Shown here in pieces: positions 42,120 to 52,361 of a DNA stretch of 64,000 bases (the first letter of the stretch is position 1; the number at the start of each line of letters is the position of its first letter). The notes under the pieces were generated by a model that saw only the letters and a program-made list of their open reading frames with translations, ran no database searches and had not been told where the DNA came from. The position numbers and the translations under genes are program-made. The stretch is from NCBI GenBank assembly GCA_937879855.1, contig CALFMO010000066.1, positions 62,001 to 126,000 of the forward strand, written 5' to 3'. The stretch is from an uncultured Acidobacteriaceae bacterium (lineage in GTDB: Bacteria; Acidobacteriota; Terriglobia; Terriglobales; Acidobacteriaceae).

Positions 42120-45101
42120 TCATGGAATGGGGATTCGGTAAATATTCCTCCGAATGTTGGTGACGGTATACGAGTATTTCTCCGGCCCAAATGCCGAATC
42201 CGCTCCTTTTGGCAGCACGGTGACACGATTCGCTTTCCTTGCATCCTCAGGGCCGCTCAGTCCCTCCGGCGGCAGATCGGGCAGTCCGCGTGCAGCGCTC
42301 ACCGGCAACAAGTACGTTTCCACGGAATGAAGCGGCGGGTGGAATTGCACGGCCAGGTACTTCCCGTCAACGCTCCACCACAGATAGCATAACGCGCAGA
42401 GTGTAACTGGTTTTCCCGCGCCAGTTGGATAGGCTAGCGTTCGATAAGGGTGGTCTTTATCCGCGTCATCCTTCTCGAGAACAGCTATCCATCGTCCATC
42501 TGGCGAGACCGCGGTCAGATCCAGAATCGGTCCTTGCAGCAGCTTTTTCCGCCCCGATCCGTCCGGCTGCCGGATGTAGATGTAATTCTTTCCGCTTTCG
42601 GCGGCCCGATAGACGAGTTCCCCATTCGGCAGAAACATCGGCTCGTCCTCATTCTCCGCTGACACCAGCTGCTGAGGCGAAGTCCGATGATCGGTCGAGC
42701 CAAGCCACAAGTGCGAAATTCCTTTTTCGTCCCTCTTCACAAAGGCCAGTCGGTTTCCATCCTGCGTCACAGCGTAGCTCCCCCAGTATCCCCCAAGAAC
42801 TTCCTCGATCTCATATCCCGGAATGACCCGATCGTTGCTTCCGCTCGTCAGGTCCAAGCTCCACAATTCGGCTACATCGTTCTGCCCAGCCCGCTTCAAG
42901 TAATACAATTTCGTTCCATCCCTTGAGAATATTGCGGAGAACGTGTCTCCCTCCGACGACATCTGGTGCTCGCCTTTTGCATCGTGAATCCAGATCGTCA
43001 GATCCTGGGTCCCCACCGAAGTTAGAAACGACTTGCCATCCCGCGCCATCGCGATCCCTTCTTCCTCTGTTGGCCCCGACGTCACCTGTTCCGCCTGTCC
43101 CTGAGGAAAGCGTTGCTTCCAGATGTGAAAACGTCCACCCCGGTTGGTGCTCAGGTAGACCCAGTTCCCATCTGGCGACCAGGCCCCCGAAGTACACTTC
43201 GCGCCTGCAGGCCCGACCAACTGCTGCCCACCGTTGCCCTCGAATGGGACTACGCCACATTGTGCGATTTCCCCTTTCTCGTCCATTTGCACTACCAACA
43301 CCCATTTCCCATTTGGCGACAGGTACGAATGGTGCGCCATGCTCCGCTCTCCGATAGGCAGATACACATCGCGGCTCTGGCCTCGCCCTTCATCCGTCGT
43401 CACGATTCCCATGTGCAACCCGTTTTTGATCTCCGAGAACAGAAGCCGCTTTCCATCCGCAATCCACGTCAGCGACGACGCATTGCGCAACATCAGGCGC
43501 GGTTCCCCTCCCAGCACGGGTACTTCCCACGTATTCCATGGGTCCACCGTCCCATACGCGATCCTGGTCCCGTCTGGTGAAAATGCCGGAGCCAGCTTCT
43601 CCAACTTGTCGTGCGTCAGTTGGACTGGATCACCCGAGGGCAGTATCTTGACGTACACGTCGCCCACCGTTAGAAAAGCGTTATTCCCCCGAATGAACGT
43701 TATCAGTCGTTCGTCCAGCGATAGTGCCGGGTAGACCGCCGCATCGGTAAAGAAAGTGAGTTGTTCCCATTTCTGTTCACTCACCAGGGCGGTTTTCGGA
43801 GCTCGCAGATACAAATAAGCCGCGAGAACCGCTATGCAGAGCAAAACTCCGGTAGATACCAACGCGAGCAGTCCTTTGTGCTTTCTTGCTTCTCTCAGCA
43901 AGATTGCAGCGCTCGATGACGTGCTGGAGCCCGCAAGCGTTGCCGGTTCTGAGATGCTTTCGGGACTTGCGCCGCCCGAACGGCCGGAATCCGTGTCGCG
44001 CTTCAACCGCTTCAGTTCCGAGCGCATTTCCGCAGCGCTCTGATACCGGAACTCGCGGTCCTTCTCCAATGCGCGATTGATGATGTCTTCGAGTTTTGAC
44101 GGAATTATCGGATTGATACTTGCTGAAGATGCCGGCGTCTTGTTCAGAATTGCATTGAAGATGGCTGCCGGCGTCTCTCCGTGGAACGGAAGCTTGCCCG
44201 TCGCCATTTCGTAGAGAACCGCACCAAACGAAAACAGATCGGTGCGAGCATCCAGATCCTTGCCGAGCGATTGTTCCGGCGACATGTACGCGACGGTTCC
44301 CACGGCCGTGCCGGGACTGGTCAAATGTTCTTCCAGCGTCACTGTCGATTGCGCCGTGCCGCCTTTTCCCATGTCACTCAGAACAGTCGTTACTTTCGCC
44401 AGCCCAAAATCCAGGATCTTCGCGTGCTCTCGCTTGGTTACAAAAATGTTCGCTGGTTTAATGTCGCGGTGAACAACGCCTGCGGCATGGGCTGCCTCCA
44501 GCGCGTCGGCAATGTCGATGGCTAACGAAAGAATTAGTTCAGTGCCCAGGGGCCGACCCGCGATCTTGTGTTTCAGCGTGATGCCATCAAGAAATTCCAT
44601 GACGATGAAGGAATGACCCTGGTGATTTCCTATCTCATGAATGGTGCAGATATTGGGATGGTTCAAAGCAGAAGCTGCGCGGGCTTCGCGGCGGAAGCGC
44701 TCCAGCGATTGCGGATCCCGAGCCAGATTTTCCGGCAGGAACTTCAACGCAACAAAGCGCCCAAGCTCGGTGTCTTTGGCCTTATAGACCACACCCATTC
44801 CACCGCCGCCCAGCCTTTCCAGGATCTGGTAATGCGAGATCAACCGGCCGGCGAGGGAGCCGGAGACAGCGGAGCCTTCCCGGTTTTGCCTTTGAGCGAC
44901 GGCTGCAGCGGCCATTTCGATGGCCGGGCTTTCGAGAAAGCTGCCGGCTTCTTCTTGAGAAGCCAGCAGCGATCGTACTTCCCGTTCCAAGTCGGTGTCG
45001 CCGAGGCAAGCGTGACGCAAGAATTCGTCTCGCTCGCCCGGTGGGCGTTCCAGTGCAGCCTGCAGAATGCTATCGATCTGTTTCCAGCGATCGGAGTCCA
45101 T
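42120..45101 (-). CDS. Membrane Ser/Thr protein kinase with C-terminal PD40/WD40-like propeller
   Basis: 993 residues. The N-terminal segment (about 1-70) is of the type found in sigma/kinase pairs (FLRHACLGDTDLEREVRSLLASQEEA). The kinase domain (about 90-350) has LGGGGMGVVYKAKD, VALKFLPE, HRDIKPANIF, DFGLAK and the activation segment GTVAYMSPEQ. One membrane span near 410-432 (LLALVSTGVLLCIAVLAAYLYL) is followed by a periplasmic TolB-like propeller with PD40 repeats (FSPDGTRIAYG, WSPDGNWVYLS). It would pass external or envelope signals inward. It overlaps the sigma-factor gene by 32 nt, so the two form one unit. Confidence 0.92.
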   Translation of the reverse strand: MDSDRWKQIDSILQAALERPPGERDEFLRHACLGDTDLEREVRSLLASQEEAGSFLESPAIEMAAAAVAQRQNREGSAVSGSLAGRLISHYQILERLGGGGMGVVYKAKDTELGRFVALKFLPENLARDPQSLERFRREARAASALNHPNICTIHEIGNHQGHSFIVMEFLDGITLKHKIAGRPLGTELILSLAIDIADALEAAHAAGVVHRDIKPANIFVTKREHAKILDFGLAKVTTVLSDMGKGGTAQSTVTLEEHLTSPGTAVGTVAYMSPEQSLGKDLDARTDLFSFGAVLYEMATGKLPFHGETPAAIFNAILNKTPASSASINPIIPSKLEDIINRALEKDREFRYQSAAEMRSELKRLKRDTDSGRSGGASPESISEPATLAGSSTSSSAAILLREARKHKGLLALVSTGVLLCIAVLAAYLYLRAPKTALVSEQKWEQLTFFTDAAVYPALSLDERLITFIRGNNAFLTVGDVYVKILPSGDPVQLTHDKLEKLAPAFSPDGTRIAYGTVDPWNTWEVPVLGGEPRLMLRNASSLTWIADGKRLLFSEIKNGLHMGIVTTDEGRGQSRDVYLPIGERSMAHHSYLSPNGKWVLVVQMDEKGEIAQCGVVPFEGNGGQQLVGPAGAKCTSGAWSPDGNWVYLSTNRGGRFHIWKQRFPQGQAEQVTSGPTEEEGIAMARDGKSFLTSVGTQDLTIWIHDAKGEHQMSSEGDTFSAIFSRDGTKLYYLKRAGQNDVAELWSLDLTSGSNDRVIPGYEIEEVLGGYWGSYAVTQDGNRLAFVKRDEKGISHLWLGSTDHRTSPQQLVSAENEDEPMFLPNGELVYRAAESGKNYIYIRQPDGSGRKKLLQGPILDLTAVSPDGRWIAVLEKDDADKDHPYRTLAYPTGAGKPVTLCALCYLWWSVDGKYLAVQFHPPLHSVETYLLPVSAARGLPDLPPEGLSGPEDARKANRVTVLPKGADSAFGPEKYSYTVTNIRRNIYRIPIP

Positions 45102-45711
45102 CGGATTTTTGGCCGCTCAACTCGCGATAGAGCCACGCCTTCGCCGTGTTCCAATCCCGCATCACGGTGATGGGAGAAATCCCCAAGACCTCGGCGGTTT
45201 CGTCCACGCTGAGTCCCCCGAAAAATCTAAGTTCCACGACTTCCGCCTTACGGCGGTCAAAACGGGCTAGAGCCTGCAGGGCTTCGTCGAGCGCGACCAA
45301 ATCATCATCGCGCTCCCTCACTACGGCAGTGTCCTCCAGCGAGACATGCTGGACACCCGCTCCCCGCTTTAGGTTGTGCCGACGGGCATGATCCACCAGA
45401 ATCCGCCGCATCAGCTGTGCTGAAACCGCAAAGAAGTGCGCACGATTCTCCCAACGCATCCTCTTATAGTCTGTGAGCCGAAGGTAGGCCTCATTGACCA
45501 GGGCGGTCGTCTGCAGACTATGCCCGCTACGCTCTCCGTTCATGTAATAGCGGGCCAGACGGTGCAGTTCCTCGTACACGATTGGCGTCAGTTTCTCGAG
45601 TGCGTGCTGGTCTCCATCAGTCCAGGCCCGGAGAAGGCTGCTCACGTCCTCGCGAGATGATGCTTTCAACTCGGTGTTACTCGGTGGCTTTAGCTTCCCC
45701 ATTAGCCCCAC
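45070..45711 (-). CDS. ECF-type RNA polymerase sigma factor (TIGR02999-like)
   Basis: 213 residues. Region 2 (YEELHRLARYYMNGERSGHSLQTTALVNEAYLRL) and region 4 (VVELRFFGGLSVDETAEVLGISPITVMRDW) are clear. The HSLQTTALVNEAYLRL stretch is typical of the acidobacterial and planctomycete ECF group that travels with Ser/Thr kinases. No anti-sigma gene is present. The kinase encoded downstream, overlapping by 32 nt, is the likely regulator of its activity. The start at 45711 or ATG 45702 is uncertain. Confidence 0.9.
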   Translation of the reverse strand: MGLMGKLKPPSNTELKASSREDVSSLLRAWTDGDQHALEKLTPIVYEELHRLARYYMNGERSGHSLQTTALVNEAYLRLTDYKRMRWENRAHFFAVSAQLMRRILVDHARRHNLKRGAGVQHVSLEDTAVVRERDDDLVALDEALQALARFDRRKAEVVELRFFGGLSVDETAEVLGISPITVMRDWNTAKAWLYRELSGQKSDGLRSLETDR

Positions 45712-45871
45712 ACTGACGGAATCATAGCCCGGCGTACGTGTCGCTTCAAGAAAAGCTCCCCCGCCATGATAGTTCCGTCTGGCCGATTGCGCCTATTTAG
45801 GTGAGCAACAGAAATCGGCGGCCAAAGCCCATGTCTAGATGGGGCAAGGCGCAACAGACTAAGGAGGCAAC

Positions 45872-47074
45872 ATGAAATCCAGATCACTCGCTATTTCGCT
45901 AGGTATGCTCGGCTTGCTGGCGCTTCCAGCAGGATTGACTGCTCAGGACAATTCTCAACCACGTTACAGGCTTGTTGAGCTCGGCACGTTGGGCGGGACA
46001 TACAGCCAGACGTTCTATGTGACCAACAAGGGTGTGGCCAGCGGCGAGGCAGCCCTGGCTGACGGAAGCTGGCACGCGATCCTTTATCAAGGCCGGTTCA
46101 AGAGGGATCTCGGCACGCTCGGGGGTTTGAACAGCTCGGTTTTTGGCTCACCGAATGCAACCGGCCAAATTGTGGGCCAGGCTGAAACCTCTGACCCAGA
46201 CCCGAACGGTGAAGACTTCTGCGGATTCTTTGGTTCAGGAGCACCGTTTTCCGGGCAAGAATGTCGGGGCTTCTTGTGGCAAAACGGCTCGATGACTCCG
46301 CTCTCAACACTCGGTGGCTCCAACAGCGCGGCCAGCGCGATCAACGACTACGGCCAGGTCGCTGGCAATGCGGAAACGGCGAAGGCAGATTCGACCTGTC
46401 CACCGTACGATCGCGCACTGGGCCAATACCAGGTGCTGGAGGACAAGCCTGTGGTTTGGAGAAACGGCCATATCAAAGAGCTTCCCACTTACGGCGGAGA
46501 TCCAGACGGATACGCCATAGCGATCAACAACCACGGCCAGGTGGCGGGTGGGTCAGGAACTTGTTCGATTAACGATCCGATCATCGGTCTCTATTTTTCA
46601 CCGGTCCACGCTTTGTTTTGGGACCGTGACAGAGTCTTCAATCTCGGCAGCCTAGGCGGGAACTTCGGGAATCAGGCCCATGGAATGAATAACCGGGGCC
46701 AGGTGGTCGGAGCCTCAGACTTGGCCGGCGATGCTGTTTTTCACGGCTTTGTCTGGAGCCAAAGCACCGGAATGAAAGAAATCCCTCCGCTGGAAGGGGA
46801 CACCTACAACGTCGCCTTGGGTATCAACGACGCGGGCGTGGTGGTTGGCACCTCAATCGACGGGACTTTTACAACTCTGCGTGCTTTTGTGGTTGTGGAC
46901 GAAGCGCCGACCGATCTCAACACTCTGATACCGGCCGACTCTCCCCTGCAGCTGGAAACCGCATGCGGAATCAATTCCCGCGGGGAGATTACGGGCCTGG
47001 CCGTGGAGAAGAGCACTGGCCAGTATCGCGGTTATCTGTTGATTCCTGTTGCCGGTGAGAACGCTGGGCGTTAG
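45872..47074 (+). CDS. HAF-repeat exported protein
   Basis: 400 residues, AAGGAGGCAAC before ATG. Signal peptide (ISLGMLGLLALPAGLTAQ). Then tandem HAF-type repeats of about 40-60 residues with LGTLGG..S.A..INNHGQVAG...A.LW pattern, probably a beta-propeller in the envelope or outside. Biochemical role unknown. It is divergent from the sigma/kinase pair, so it could be one of its targets (inference). Confidence 0.85.
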   Translation: MKSRSLAISLGMLGLLALPAGLTAQDNSQPRYRLVELGTLGGTYSQTFYVTNKGVASGEAALADGSWHAILYQGRFKRDLGTLGGLNSSVFGSPNATGQIVGQAETSDPDPNGEDFCGFFGSGAPFSGQECRGFLWQNGSMTPLSTLGGSNSAASAINDYGQVAGNAETAKADSTCPPYDRALGQYQVLEDKPVVWRNGHIKELPTYGGDPDGYAIAINNHGQVAGGSGTCSINDPIIGLYFSPVHALFWDRDRVFNLGSLGGNFGNQAHGMNNRGQVVGASDLAGDAVFHGFVWSQSTGMKEIPPLEGDTYNVALGINDAGVVVGTSIDGTFTTLRAFVVVDEAPTDLNTLIPADSPLQLETACGINSRGEITGLAVEKSTGQYRGYLLIPVAGENAGR

Positions 47075-47170
47075 ATCCTGGGTGGGAAATCAGAGGCAGA
47101 TAATGCTGCTCCGCTGGTTTCTGGCCAGTAGAGCGGCATTATCATGGCCCTATTCACTGAGTGAAAGACA

Positions 47171-47203
47171 ACCTAACCAGAAACCAACTTCCCAATTGCC
47201 GAC
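47171..47203 (+). repeat. Dispersed palindromic site S13 (right part conserved)
   Basis: CCTAACCAGAAACCAACTTCC followed by CAATTGCCGACC. The left box is degenerate. It lies between convergent genes. Confidence 0.65.
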
Positions 47204-47321
47204 CATACATCGGTTATCCGAGATTCTTTCGAATATTGCACTCTGACCAGCACGCCCTGCCGTATTACAGATCATTTAGGGGTTGGCGACGTACGGAAAA
47301 ACCTCGCCAGGGGAGAAAGCG

Positions 47322-48068
47322 TCACCATTTTCTCGATACGTCACATTTACCGAGAGCTGTTCTGATATCCGTTTTTCGGGCGTCGTACCTCTGCACAACC
47401 GCTTGTCCACTTTCATACTGCGCTATCACCACTGTTTGCGGCTTCGCGCCGCCAGGCTTGGTCACTAGACAGGAATAAACGGGAATCAGCTGTCGCTCTG
47501 GTCGACTTCCTTCCGCCTCGGTAATTTGGTACACCGCTCGCCACATATTCTCAGGTCCAATTTGAGAGGTCGAAATCCTGCCTCCGGCCAGGGGTTCTAG
47601 GTTGGTCATCAGTTCCATCTGCTCGGCCAGAAACTCCTTAGCTAAGAGATGCTGCTTCGGGTCGTAAAGCCATACGCAATAGCGTGCCCATTTCGCCCCG
47701 AACTCGCGAATTCCCGCCAAGTCTGGGTGCCCGTCAAAATCTAAGTCACGCACGACAAATTGTGTTAAGAATTGCTCCCGCACGGCGGCCAATTCATTCG
47801 GAGCGGCAGCAGCATTGTCTCGTAATAAGAGGCAGGTTAATTTCTGTATTTCAATTCCTCTTTCATCCCTCACCGACACAAGGCCCAGGTCTCGCTCCGT
47901 CGAAATCTGGAGCACGAGAGCTGGTTCTCCGCTCGCGCTTGGAATCCTGATTACCCGCTCTTCGCCGGCACCAGATTCCTGACAGACGGTCGGCGGAGCC
48001 ACGCATACTGCTGCCAGCCCCAGCAACATCAGAGTTCGCACTTTGAGTTGCAACATTGTCACCGCCAT
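47322..48068 (-). CDS. Exported protein of XAC2610-like type, function unknown
   Basis: 248 residues. Signal peptide (LMLLGLAAVCVAPPTVCQ). The central part FVVRDLDFDGHPDLAGIREFGAKW resembles the calcium-loop-like segment of XAC2610-type and FG-GAP-like proteins. Four other Cys residues could form disulfides. It is convergent with the HAF gene. No partner function is evident. Confidence 0.6.
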   Translation of the reverse strand: MAVTMLQLKVRTLMLLGLAAVCVAPPTVCQESGAGEERVIRIPSASGEPALVLQISTERDLGLVSVRDERGIEIQKLTCLLLRDNAAAAPNELAAVREQFLTQFVVRDLDFDGHPDLAGIREFGAKWARYCVWLYDPKQHLLAKEFLAEQMELMTNLEPLAGGRISTSQIGPENMWRAVYQITEAEGSRPERQLIPVYSCLVTKPGGAKPQTVVIAQYESGQAVVQRYDARKTDIRTALGKCDVSRKW

Positions 48069-48104
48069 GGCTTCATGTCTGACCTACTCATTAGAATCTA
48101 GTCT

Positions 48105-48764
48105 TTAAGGCACTAAAGCCCTGCAGCATTGAGAGCACTTGCCAATTGCTTGGCACTTTCCTGCTTCCGGAGCTCCGACAATCCCTAAATAGTCATTTAG
48201 CTCGTCTCGTGTTGATTCGCACCCACAGAATATGCGACCCCCGCCACAAGGAGATCTAACACCGCCACAAGGAGGTCTAAGGCCAGAGCTCTCGATAACT
48301 CTCGCTTTCAATACAGGAAGACCAAGCCGGCCTAGACCCGACAACACTAGGAATTCATCTTTCTTCGCCACATACGAACCCGCCTCTTCGCTCTGCCAGG
48401 ATCGGACCTCACTGCTGTTTGCGTCGGATATTGCCTTTTTGGCCGTTACTAGGGCAGATACTTGAATGTTCACGGAATCGTTATCGTCGCGCATGCTGGG
48501 AATAACGCGAATACCCACAAAGCGCGCCTTGGAAACTGGAATTACTCCCAGCATTTCTCCCTTTCCTACGACTGGAACATAGAAAACCGCATGATCGGCG
48601 CCGACCGCCACGGGCCAAGTACCTCCTGAGGGAAGGTCGATTTGGATTGCACGTGTTACGACAGGTTCGCTCTCCGGCATTGCTTGTGGGCTGCTGCGAA
48701 AGCCGATCAAGCCCACCAAGTACGCCAGCCCGAGAAAGATTAATCCTCTTCCCGCGATACTCAT
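48105..48764 (-). CDS. Hypothetical exported protein with Cys-rich C-terminus
   Basis: 219 residues. N-terminal hydrophobic segment (LIFLGLAYLVGLIGF), probably a signal anchor. The middle resembles RcpC/CpaB-like beta strands (IQVSALVTAKKAI, VLSGLGRLGLPVLKARVI), only a weak impression. The C-terminal third is Cys-rich, with a duplicated PPCGG/SPCGG stretch coming from a tandem DNA repeat (CCGCCACAAGGAG twice, 48241-48275). Such a repeat could have been added recently. Confidence 0.5.
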   Translation of the reverse strand: MSIAGRGLIFLGLAYLVGLIGFRSSPQAMPESEPVVTRAIQIDLPSGGTWPVAVGADHAVFYVPVVGKGEMLGVIPVSKARFVGIRVIPSMRDDNDSVNIQVSALVTAKKAISDANSSEVRSWQSEEAGSYVAKKDEFLVLSGLGRLGLPVLKARVIESSGLRPPCGGVRSPCGGGRIFCGCESTRDELNDYLGIVGAPEAGKCQAIGKCSQCCRALVP

Positions 48765-49001
48765 TGGGGAAACCTCTCTTTCAGACCACTGTTCCTCGCT
48801 GTACCCCGCGGAAGGAACGGGCGGAGGGGGATATCTTGCAGATGCTCATTCTTGGTATGCACCGCACGTGTAACGTCCAATACTGAAACTGGTAATCGAG
48901 CGAGCCCACATGTAACCCAAAATTCACGGGAGCTAAAAAGCATCTTGGAAAAATTGCGACCAATAAAACTTCGGCCCAGAGGTTACTCTGATTTTGATTT
49001 G

Positions 49002-50453
49002 TTATCGCACGCCGATTTGAAAGAGATCATCCATTCTGGCGGTCACGTTTTGGACGGTGTCGGTGATGAGGTAGACGTTATAGGTGCTCTCCCCAGCCGG
49101 GAACACAACATCGGTTCCGTTCCCGTAAACAGCACTCCAAGCTGTGTTGTCTGAGGCGGTCTCGGATGCGCCATCTCCCCAGCAGTCGAACTTCCACATC
49201 GCGAAATAGGTAGTTGATCCGCCGTTTGAAAGATTTACTCCGTATACTCCCATCGCATTGGCGCCAGACGCATCCGACATGATGATCCCGCCAAAGTCCA
49301 CATTGAACGCATAACCACTGGAAGCAGGTGTGCAGCCGTTGGGCATCGCAGCCGTCACTTCCGTCAAGCTCTTCGACTTCGCGTCATAGGTCCAAAAGCG
49401 ATCAAAGTTGGATGGCAAATAACCTGCCGGGTCGGCCAGCGTGCCTTTCGTTGCAGCCGGCAGCACCAGATGAGTGGTGTATTGAGCGACGGGACCGAGA
49501 TTCTGGTAATTCAGGGTCAGGTCCTTCCCGAGAACTAAGGTGTCCCAAATGACAGGGTGATCCTGGTCGCCGCCATGCTGAGTCGGGTCCCATTCGAGAG
49601 GGATCGCACGAGTGATCTGTGTATCGCCTTGATTCTCAAATCGCAGAATCGGAGATCCATGTTTCAAAGACTGATCCAGAGTGCCCATGGTCATGAAGTC
49701 GCCGGCCTCAGTCGGGTTCAGCGGAGTCGTTTCAAAATAAAACGCGCCTTGAATTTCCCGCCCGTAATCTCCGTGATTGACGAACTGCGTGCCGTTCCAA
49801 TACCACCGCCACGTCGCGCCTCCCGCGACTGCGTTGGACTGCACTGTTACACCGCCCGCCGACAAACTAAGTAGCACTTCCGACGAATTCCCGTATCGCG
49901 GATAACCATAGGCGGCCAGCGGCGCCGAAGCATACCCCGCTATGGTCTCAGTGGGCGCAAGCAGAGCATGGTCTCCGGTCGTGCTGTTGAAAGACTCGGC
50001 TAACTGGGCGACTCCAGGAACAGAACTGCTGCTCCATGGAAATCCCAACTCCATGTCTTGCGAATAGCCACTCAGAGTTGTGGTTGTGTCGGCGTGATCG
50101 GTATTGCTCGAATTGACCACGCGGTTCAAAGTGGTTTGCCCACCAGCGCCTTGGTCGGGCACGTAGTACGTCTGTGCTTCCAGAGGATACCAGTTCCTCT
50201 CGTTAGGACCAACGGTTGTCATACGGTCTGTGCCATTCACCACACGGTACAGAGTGCGGAGAACGGTAGGAGTCGGAACAGCTGACTTGGGTGGGGGTGG
50301 AGGCGGTGACGTCTGCGTTCCTACTCCACAGGCACACTCTAGAGCGATTAGTAACAGGACCAGCCAAGAAACCAAGCCTGAGTTCGGTCGCATTCGCTTG
50401 CTGCAATCGAAATTCATCTCACGCTGATCCCTGTTGTGGTCGAGATGTTTCAT
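49002..50453 (-). CDS. Large exported protein of unknown function, coupled to FG-GAP gene
   Basis: About 483 residues from ATG 50453, which overlaps the previous stop as ATGA. ATG 50417 is an alternative. Signal (LVSWLVLLLIALECACG) with a possible lipobox, then a Pro-rich stretch and a long beta-rich domain with many Trp/Tyr (WRWYWNGTQFVNHGDYGREI, FYFETTPLNP, LEWDPTQHGGDQDHPVIWDT). It looks like a carbohydrate- or polymer-related secreted protein, but I do not know the family. Co-expression with the FG-GAP protein is supported by the overlap. Confidence 0.65.
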   Translation of the reverse strand: MKHLDHNRDQREMNFDCSKRMRPNSGLVSWLVLLLIALECACGVGTQTSPPPPPPKSAVPTPTVLRTLYRVVNGTDRMTTVGPNERNWYPLEAQTYYVPDQGAGGQTTLNRVVNSSNTDHADTTTTLSGYSQDMELGFPWSSSSVPGVAQLAESFNSTTGDHALLAPTETIAGYASAPLAAYGYPRYGNSSEVLLSLSAGGVTVQSNAVAGGATWRWYWNGTQFVNHGDYGREIQGAFYFETTPLNPTEAGDFMTMGTLDQSLKHGSPILRFENQGDTQITRAIPLEWDPTQHGGDQDHPVIWDTLVLGKDLTLNYQNLGPVAQYTTHLVLPAATKGTLADPAGYLPSNFDRFWTYDAKSKSLTEVTAAMPNGCTPASSGYAFNVDFGGIIMSDASGANAMGVYGVNLSNGGSTTYFAMWKFDCWGDGASETASDNTAWSAVYGNGTDVVFPAGESTYNVYLITDTVQNVTARMDDLFQIGVR

Positions 50454-52144
50454 TGAACCGTCAGCGAAATGTGCAAGTTCTTCGTAAGAGCTCCCGATGC
50501 CGCTGTCACCTGCACCGTATAAGACTTTAGGTTTGAAACTGACTGGGTATTGCTTCCTTGACCACAAGCTGTGCAAAGAAGTGACGCCGCGCCCAGAAGA
50601 GTGATCATCAGCGAACGAGTGCTCCCAGGGCGCCTGCGTCTAGAACCTAGGCCCGCAAGTGCGAGCGGCAGTGCTAGCGCATACAAAGACTGCAAGAGCC
50701 ATCGGTTGACGGGCGATCTCAGACTCGCGGAACTCCCCGGCGCAATTGTGAGCGTGGTATTGGTTGGCGCGGTTCCTGGCGTGACGTTCGAGGGAGACAA
50801 GCCGCACGTGGGCAGCGGCGAGGGTCCAATCACCTGACACGAAAGCTGAACGGGGGACGAAAATCCATTGATGCTGGCGAGCGTGAGCGTGTCGGTCACC
50901 TGCTGCCCTGCGCTCACCGTTAACGTGCTCGTTGCCGTCGCTATTGAAAAAACTGGAGTGGAGTTGACTAGCACAGCGACGTTATTGTTTGCAGTATCGA
51001 GAACGACAAGGTCGGTGAGTTGATCTCCGTTGAGATCGGCGGCAGCCGCGAGAGGCCCGGGGTCAGGAAGGGCAACCGCGGTGAAGTTCCCAGCTCCGTC
51101 GCCGAGGTTCACCGCGAACGGCGGGTTCGAAGTGTTAACCCTGAAGGCGCGATTGGCGACATCAACATTCCCATCGCCATTAAAATCACCTATCGCAATG
51201 TCAGTGATGAGATCATCAATCTCCGTCGCGAATGGGTTTGCTTTGTAGCACTCCCCGCTGAGAAATGTTGTCTCGCTCCCGAACGTGCCGCCATTACTTA
51301 GAAATACACCTATATCCTGGTGGAAAGAACATTCCGCGTTCTTACTGGTTATGTATCCCGACTCCAGGATGGGATCGAGTTTACCGTCGCTGTTCAGATC
51401 GACTGCCCATATGCGGCCGAACCCTCCGCCGTCCGAAGGACTGACCTGCGGCCCCGCCGAGAAAGTGCCGTCCCCGTTGCCAAACATGAATTGGAAAACG
51501 GTGTCCTGATTCACAGCGAGATCCGGCTTGCCATCGCCATTAAAGTCCGCCACCAGCGAAACACTGTGTGCGTTCGTTACGGTCTTTGGGGCTTGAAACG
51601 TGCCGTCGCCATCGCCCAGAGCGACGCTGACACCCGCGGGGTTGCCGTTAGAGTCGAACAGGTTGACGATCAGATCGGCCTTCTTATCTCCGTTCACATC
51701 GGCCAGGGTAAAAGGATTCTGCTCAAGGGTGAGCCTGAGCACAATCGGCGGCTGGAAGGTGCCGTCCCCATTTCCTATCAGGAATGACACTGAACCGGGG
51801 GAGGAAGTCGCCGTGTCCACATCCACCGGCACCGCGATATCCAGCTTGCCGTCGCCATTGATGTCTGCGGCGACGATGTGATACGGGGAAACTCCCACGT
51901 CGAAATTGACCGCCGGCTGGAAAGTTCCATCGCCTTTCCCGAGAAGCACGCTGACGTTGTTGGATCCCTGATTGGCGACGACGAGATCAGGAATCCCATC
52001 TCCGTTTAGGTCCCCTACAGCAACCGAGGCCGGGGCGGTCCCGACGGGATAGCCCTGCGCTGGCTTGAACGAGACCTGGGCGGCAATCGTGGAGTCGGCA
52101 AACTGCAGCACGGCAAACAACGTTGTGACGATTAGTTTCTTCAT
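50450..52144 (-). CDS. FG-GAP/VCBS-repeat exported protein
   Basis: 564 residues. Signal peptide (IVTTLFAVLQFADSTIAA). At least six FG-GAP repeats with calcium-type loops (VGDLNGDGIPDLVVAN, ADINGDGKLDIAV, ADFNGDGKPDLAV, GDFNGDGNVDVAN) form an integrin-like propeller. An Ig-like domain follows (TLTVSAGQQVTDTLTLASINGFSSPVQLSC), then a C-terminal hydrophobic segment and LCTACG. This is the standard acidobacterial secreted layout. It probably binds extracellular or surface ligands. It is translationally coupled to 49002-50453. Confidence 0.87.
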   Translation of the reverse strand: MKKLIVTTLFAVLQFADSTIAAQVSFKPAQGYPVGTAPASVAVGDLNGDGIPDLVVANQGSNNVSVLLGKGDGTFQPAVNFDVGVSPYHIVAADINGDGKLDIAVPVDVDTATSSPGSVSFLIGNGDGTFQPPIVLRLTLEQNPFTLADVNGDKKADLIVNLFDSNGNPAGVSVALGDGDGTFQAPKTVTNAHSVSLVADFNGDGKPDLAVNQDTVFQFMFGNGDGTFSAGPQVSPSDGGGFGRIWAVDLNSDGKLDPILESGYITSKNAECSFHQDIGVFLSNGGTFGSETTFLSGECYKANPFATEIDDLITDIAIGDFNGDGNVDVANRAFRVNTSNPPFAVNLGDGAGNFTAVALPDPGPLAAAADLNGDQLTDLVVLDTANNNVAVLVNSTPVFSIATATSTLTVSAGQQVTDTLTLASINGFSSPVQLSCQVIGPSPLPTCGLSPSNVTPGTAPTNTTLTIAPGSSASLRSPVNRWLLQSLYALALPLALAGLGSRRRRPGSTRSLMITLLGAASLLCTACGQGSNTQSVSNLKSYTVQVTAASGALTKNLHISLTVQ

Positions 52145-52361
52145 GGCTCTCCTCTGGATCCGGCGACTGCGCTTTCGCGAGTGTGGCGCAGAGTTGTGCC
52201 ACCCCAGCTAGATACCTTCTTGAAGTTTGGACATTCTTGTGGCACATGAGTTGCCCAATTCGGGCCAGTTGGTGCATGGTCGCCTCCCGCAAATCCCCTT
52301 CGATCACAACGTTCAATCCGGAAGAAAAAAGGCGTGCATGGTTGAAGTTGAATCGTTCGCG

